A stretch of 64,000 nt of DNA from Silene conica (lineage: Eukaryota > Streptophyta > Magnoliopsida > Caryophyllales > Caryophyllaceae): positions 29,482,203 through 29,546,202 of the forward strand of contig CM055312.2 of the NCBI GenBank assembly GCA_029255685.2, read 5' to 3'. Shown piece after piece: positions 61,400 through 64,000 of this stretch. A program made the position numbers and the translations under genes. Each line of letters opens with the position of its first letter. The first letter of the stretch is position 1. The notes under the pieces are model-generated. The model worked only from the letters and a program-made list of their open reading frames with translations, ran no database searches and had not been told where the DNA came from.

Positions 61400-64000
61400 T
61401 GTAACACCCCCATTTATTTAAGAGCCTTTAACAAGACATTCTCAAATAAATAGAGCTGTTACCATCTCGGAATGTCCGAGGTAGTGAATAACAAAGTAAA
61501 ACAAACCAAAGTACTTTATAAAAACTGATTAAATTAAAACTTTTGATATTACAACTATTACGCAAGAAATAAAAGTACAACTGATAACATCTATGTATGT
61601 GATCTAATTCTAAGTAGGTCCAAGCCATGTCTCTCTCCTTGCCTAAGCTCCTAAGCCAACTGTCTCTGACCTGTAGAATCTACTCCCCATTCTGGATCAT
61701 CGTAGGTGTACACGAATACACTGTCAACCTCGCGGTTGAGTAGGATAACACAATAATAAATAATGCAACAATTATGATATGCAAATGCAATGATATGCTC
61801 GAGCTCAATCTCAATCTCAATCATAATCTCAAACTCATACCCGTGCACCAAGCCATACCGAACCTCCCGGCAGACTATAATCGGTCGTCACCGAACACCA
61901 GCATAACAGCTGAGGTCACCAAGTCTAGTCCTGCAGAACTAGCCTGGGCCCAATAATATCTCATCATCTCAAATCCGTATCCAATGCACATGCCATGCTC
62001 ATGAATGCAACAATACTCTTAATCAGTCATGTTATTTAAATAATGCAATGCGCATACCAATATTAATAATAGTCAACACTCAATCCAACCAATATCATTA
62101 TCATATAAATCATACTCAGCATCCATAACACACAATCCAACATCCATTCAGTATAGTGTCAGTGTATCCTACCTGGATAGCAATATAATCCAATCATGCA
62201 GCTAGCATCCAATCAGCCGAATCACACGTCATTACATACCCAACACCTAACAAAATAATATACTTAATTACTAACTAACACAATTACGCAACTAATATAA
62301 TATATCAATTATTCAAATTAATCATTTAAATTATATATATTACGCGTAACGAGACCGTATCAATTATTTCTTAGCAACAATTCTAATTAAATAAATGATT
62401 ATATAAATTATCGACTATAAATAAATAACAATTACTTGTCACATATGTATCAAAATCATGGAGATACGGATCTTATTATTAAAATCATAAACCTTCAGGG
62501 CACGACAAGTCATAAAGTATACGAACTAACAAATTAACTTGATCATGTTCATAAAGATTTACGTATAACACATTGTGATTATATACATATAAACATACCC
62601 GTCTACAAACCGACTATCATAATTTAACTATGCATATCAAAGTTTGTTAATCAATATAAACTTACTATTTATAGACTTACTAAAAATAGCATACGATCAA
62701 TTAATCGATTATCACTAAATCAATATCACAACAACATAATAATTAAGAATAAACATAATAACAATAATATACCCATTGCTAAAACATGATTAATAAGACT
62801 AATAATATCATTAACATAAAATTACCCAATCCTAATAATAATACCATTAATAATAATAATAATAATAATAATAAACCAACTAATAATAAAACAATAAAAC
62901 AATGATAAAAATAATAATAATAAAACAAACAATTTAGTGCACTAACCAACAATAATACAATATCAGCCCTATACATTAATACGTAACACACAAACAACCC
63001 AAAAACACGACTACAACAGCCCCTGACCAGTCCGTTTACACACCCCTAACGACCACCATACATGGCTAGAATCACCACCCATCCGTGGTGGTCATGACCA
63101 CTGCACCACCACACATCTATTGACGCTAAACACAACACCCGACTCAAGCCTAACAGCCTTCGACACCAGCCCAAACACCCCCTGCCCGCAACAACCTACT
63201 GTTCTGACATTATACGACAACTCCTGATTCACGCTGTGACCACCCATACGAAACCCACTCCAAACAACCTTACACGACTAAGAACCACCACAAAAACCAC
63301 CATACGACACCCCTGCATACCAACAAGTAATCTACCCTAACTCCCATCTAAACCGTGCACCCTTTATGACTCAAAAACGCACGCAAATAGCACACCTAGA
63401 ACATACTGTTCTGAACCTGTATAACACCATGAACGAAACCCACTAAACGGACGACATTCACCACCCAGATCCACCGTGACAACCACCACCCTCAACTCCA
63501 GACTACACCCATTCTATTAACTCTAACACCCCAGAGCAAACACGAACGTAAAAGGGTCGAATACTAGCATACAAAAACGTGTTCAGGGACTCTGTTTTGA
63601 CAACAAAAGAACATTCTGACACTGTGACGCAAACACCACCCCCACCGGTCAATGGTGGTCAACGACGACATCACCTTGGTCTAGACACGACTACTAAACA
63701 TCAAAGAACATCATTGTACAAGAATCAGAATCAAAGCTATGCTAAATTGATTGAAATAACGAATAGAAGAAGAAAAGAAAACTGAAAACGAAATTGAAGT
63801 TTGCGTGTACCCTTTTTCAGACGCCAAACGAACCACCAAGAACCACCTTAACCCACCAAGTGATCCCTCCTCCTTGTGATCTGATGTGTCGGCAGTGTGG
63901 GTGTGTGTGTGAGAGGGACGAAAAAGGGTTAGGGTTAGGGTTAGAAGAGGGTTTTATAAGGGTGGCAGATAGAATTTGTTGAGGTTGGGCGTGTGGACTG
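61400..64000 (-). mobile_element. Element G: D-family LTR running off the window
   Basis: Begins TGTAACACCCCCATTTATTT at 61400 inside Copia2, in the orientation of a minus-strand LTR end, and follows the D LTR in complement for well over 1 kb before diverging. It may be the 3' LTR of a minus-strand element, or an inverted arm like the left end of D; the window ends before this can be decided. No coding sequence. Confidence 0.65.
63926..63944 (+). repeat. Short GGGTTA tract in the G LTR
   Basis: Three GGGTTA units, telomere-like but only 19 bp and inside an LTR. Listed for completeness. Confidence 0.6.

Noticed and set aside
63926-63944. Interstitial telomere
   Set aside because: Only three units of GGGTTA within an LTR; too short to suggest telomere-derived sequence.

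Overview
The window looks like plant nuclear DNA, almost certainly from a eudicot. It is AT-rich and nearly all of it is nested transposable elements. Supporting signs are plant-type GT/AG introns, initiator-Met-tRNA primer sites (TGGTATCAGAGC) on Ty3/gypsy and Ty1/copia elements, an Athila/Tat-type primer site (TGGCGCCGCTGCCGGGGA), CACTA and Mutator-like transposons, MITEs and a TRIM-like solo LTR. I suspect Caryophyllales (a Silene-like genome), but that is a guess from general style, not a proof. No bacterial, organellar or CRISPR features are present.

Layout. 1-2460: low-copy-looking DNA with one candidate host gene, a two-exon 74-residue membrane protein on the minus strand (2015-2333). 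2461-3767: a Mutator-like element with about 176-bp inverted ends and a 9-bp target duplication, sitting just upstream of that gene. 3852-7400: gypsy element A, carrying a small TRIM-like solo LTR at 5260-5463, then cut into by a copia element (Copia1, LTR at 7401). 9964-28631: gypsy-type element C, very long LTRs (about 2.9 kb) and no recognisable coding. A Mutator-like foldback (10006-10903) and a second non-coding element F (12977-21518) lie inside its 5' LTR. 28966-35638: a broken Athila/Tat-like element on the minus strand, split by a CACTA transposon with a Ulp1-type protease gene (29851-31828). 35639-39035: gypsy element B, same family as A, interrupting the Athila-like LTR and itself interrupted by Copia2 (minus strand, 39036 to at least 61399). 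Copia2 carries element D (39807-59461), which carries the young chromovirus E (41229-51414). Copia2 is cut again at 61400 by a D-family LTR (G) that runs off the window.

Nesting gives a relative history: A, then Copia1, then C, then F on one side; Athila-like, then B, then Copia2, then D, then E on the other. Target duplications confirm C (ACATT), D (ACCGC), E (CAGCC), F (CTGTC) and the TRIM-like element (TAGTG). C, D and F have no recognisable proteins. D and F share leader, primer site, polypurine tract and internal sequence type with each other or with E, so an E-like chromovirus may have supplied their proteins.

Most unusual signals: (1) an array of about a dozen mini-hairpins in both C LTRs, with a constant GGTTAT loop and stems that differ but still pair; (2) element D, whose left end is an inverted LTR end, so both outer termini are the same LTR end; (3) element E, with an extra leader copy and a 22-bp LTR end beyond its 3' LTR; (4) strict 19-bp arrays of the palindrome ACTCGGCCGAGT in elements A/B and, separately, TCGATCGA palindrome arrays in the unrelated Athila-like element, partly inside a coding stretch built of 34-residue repeats.
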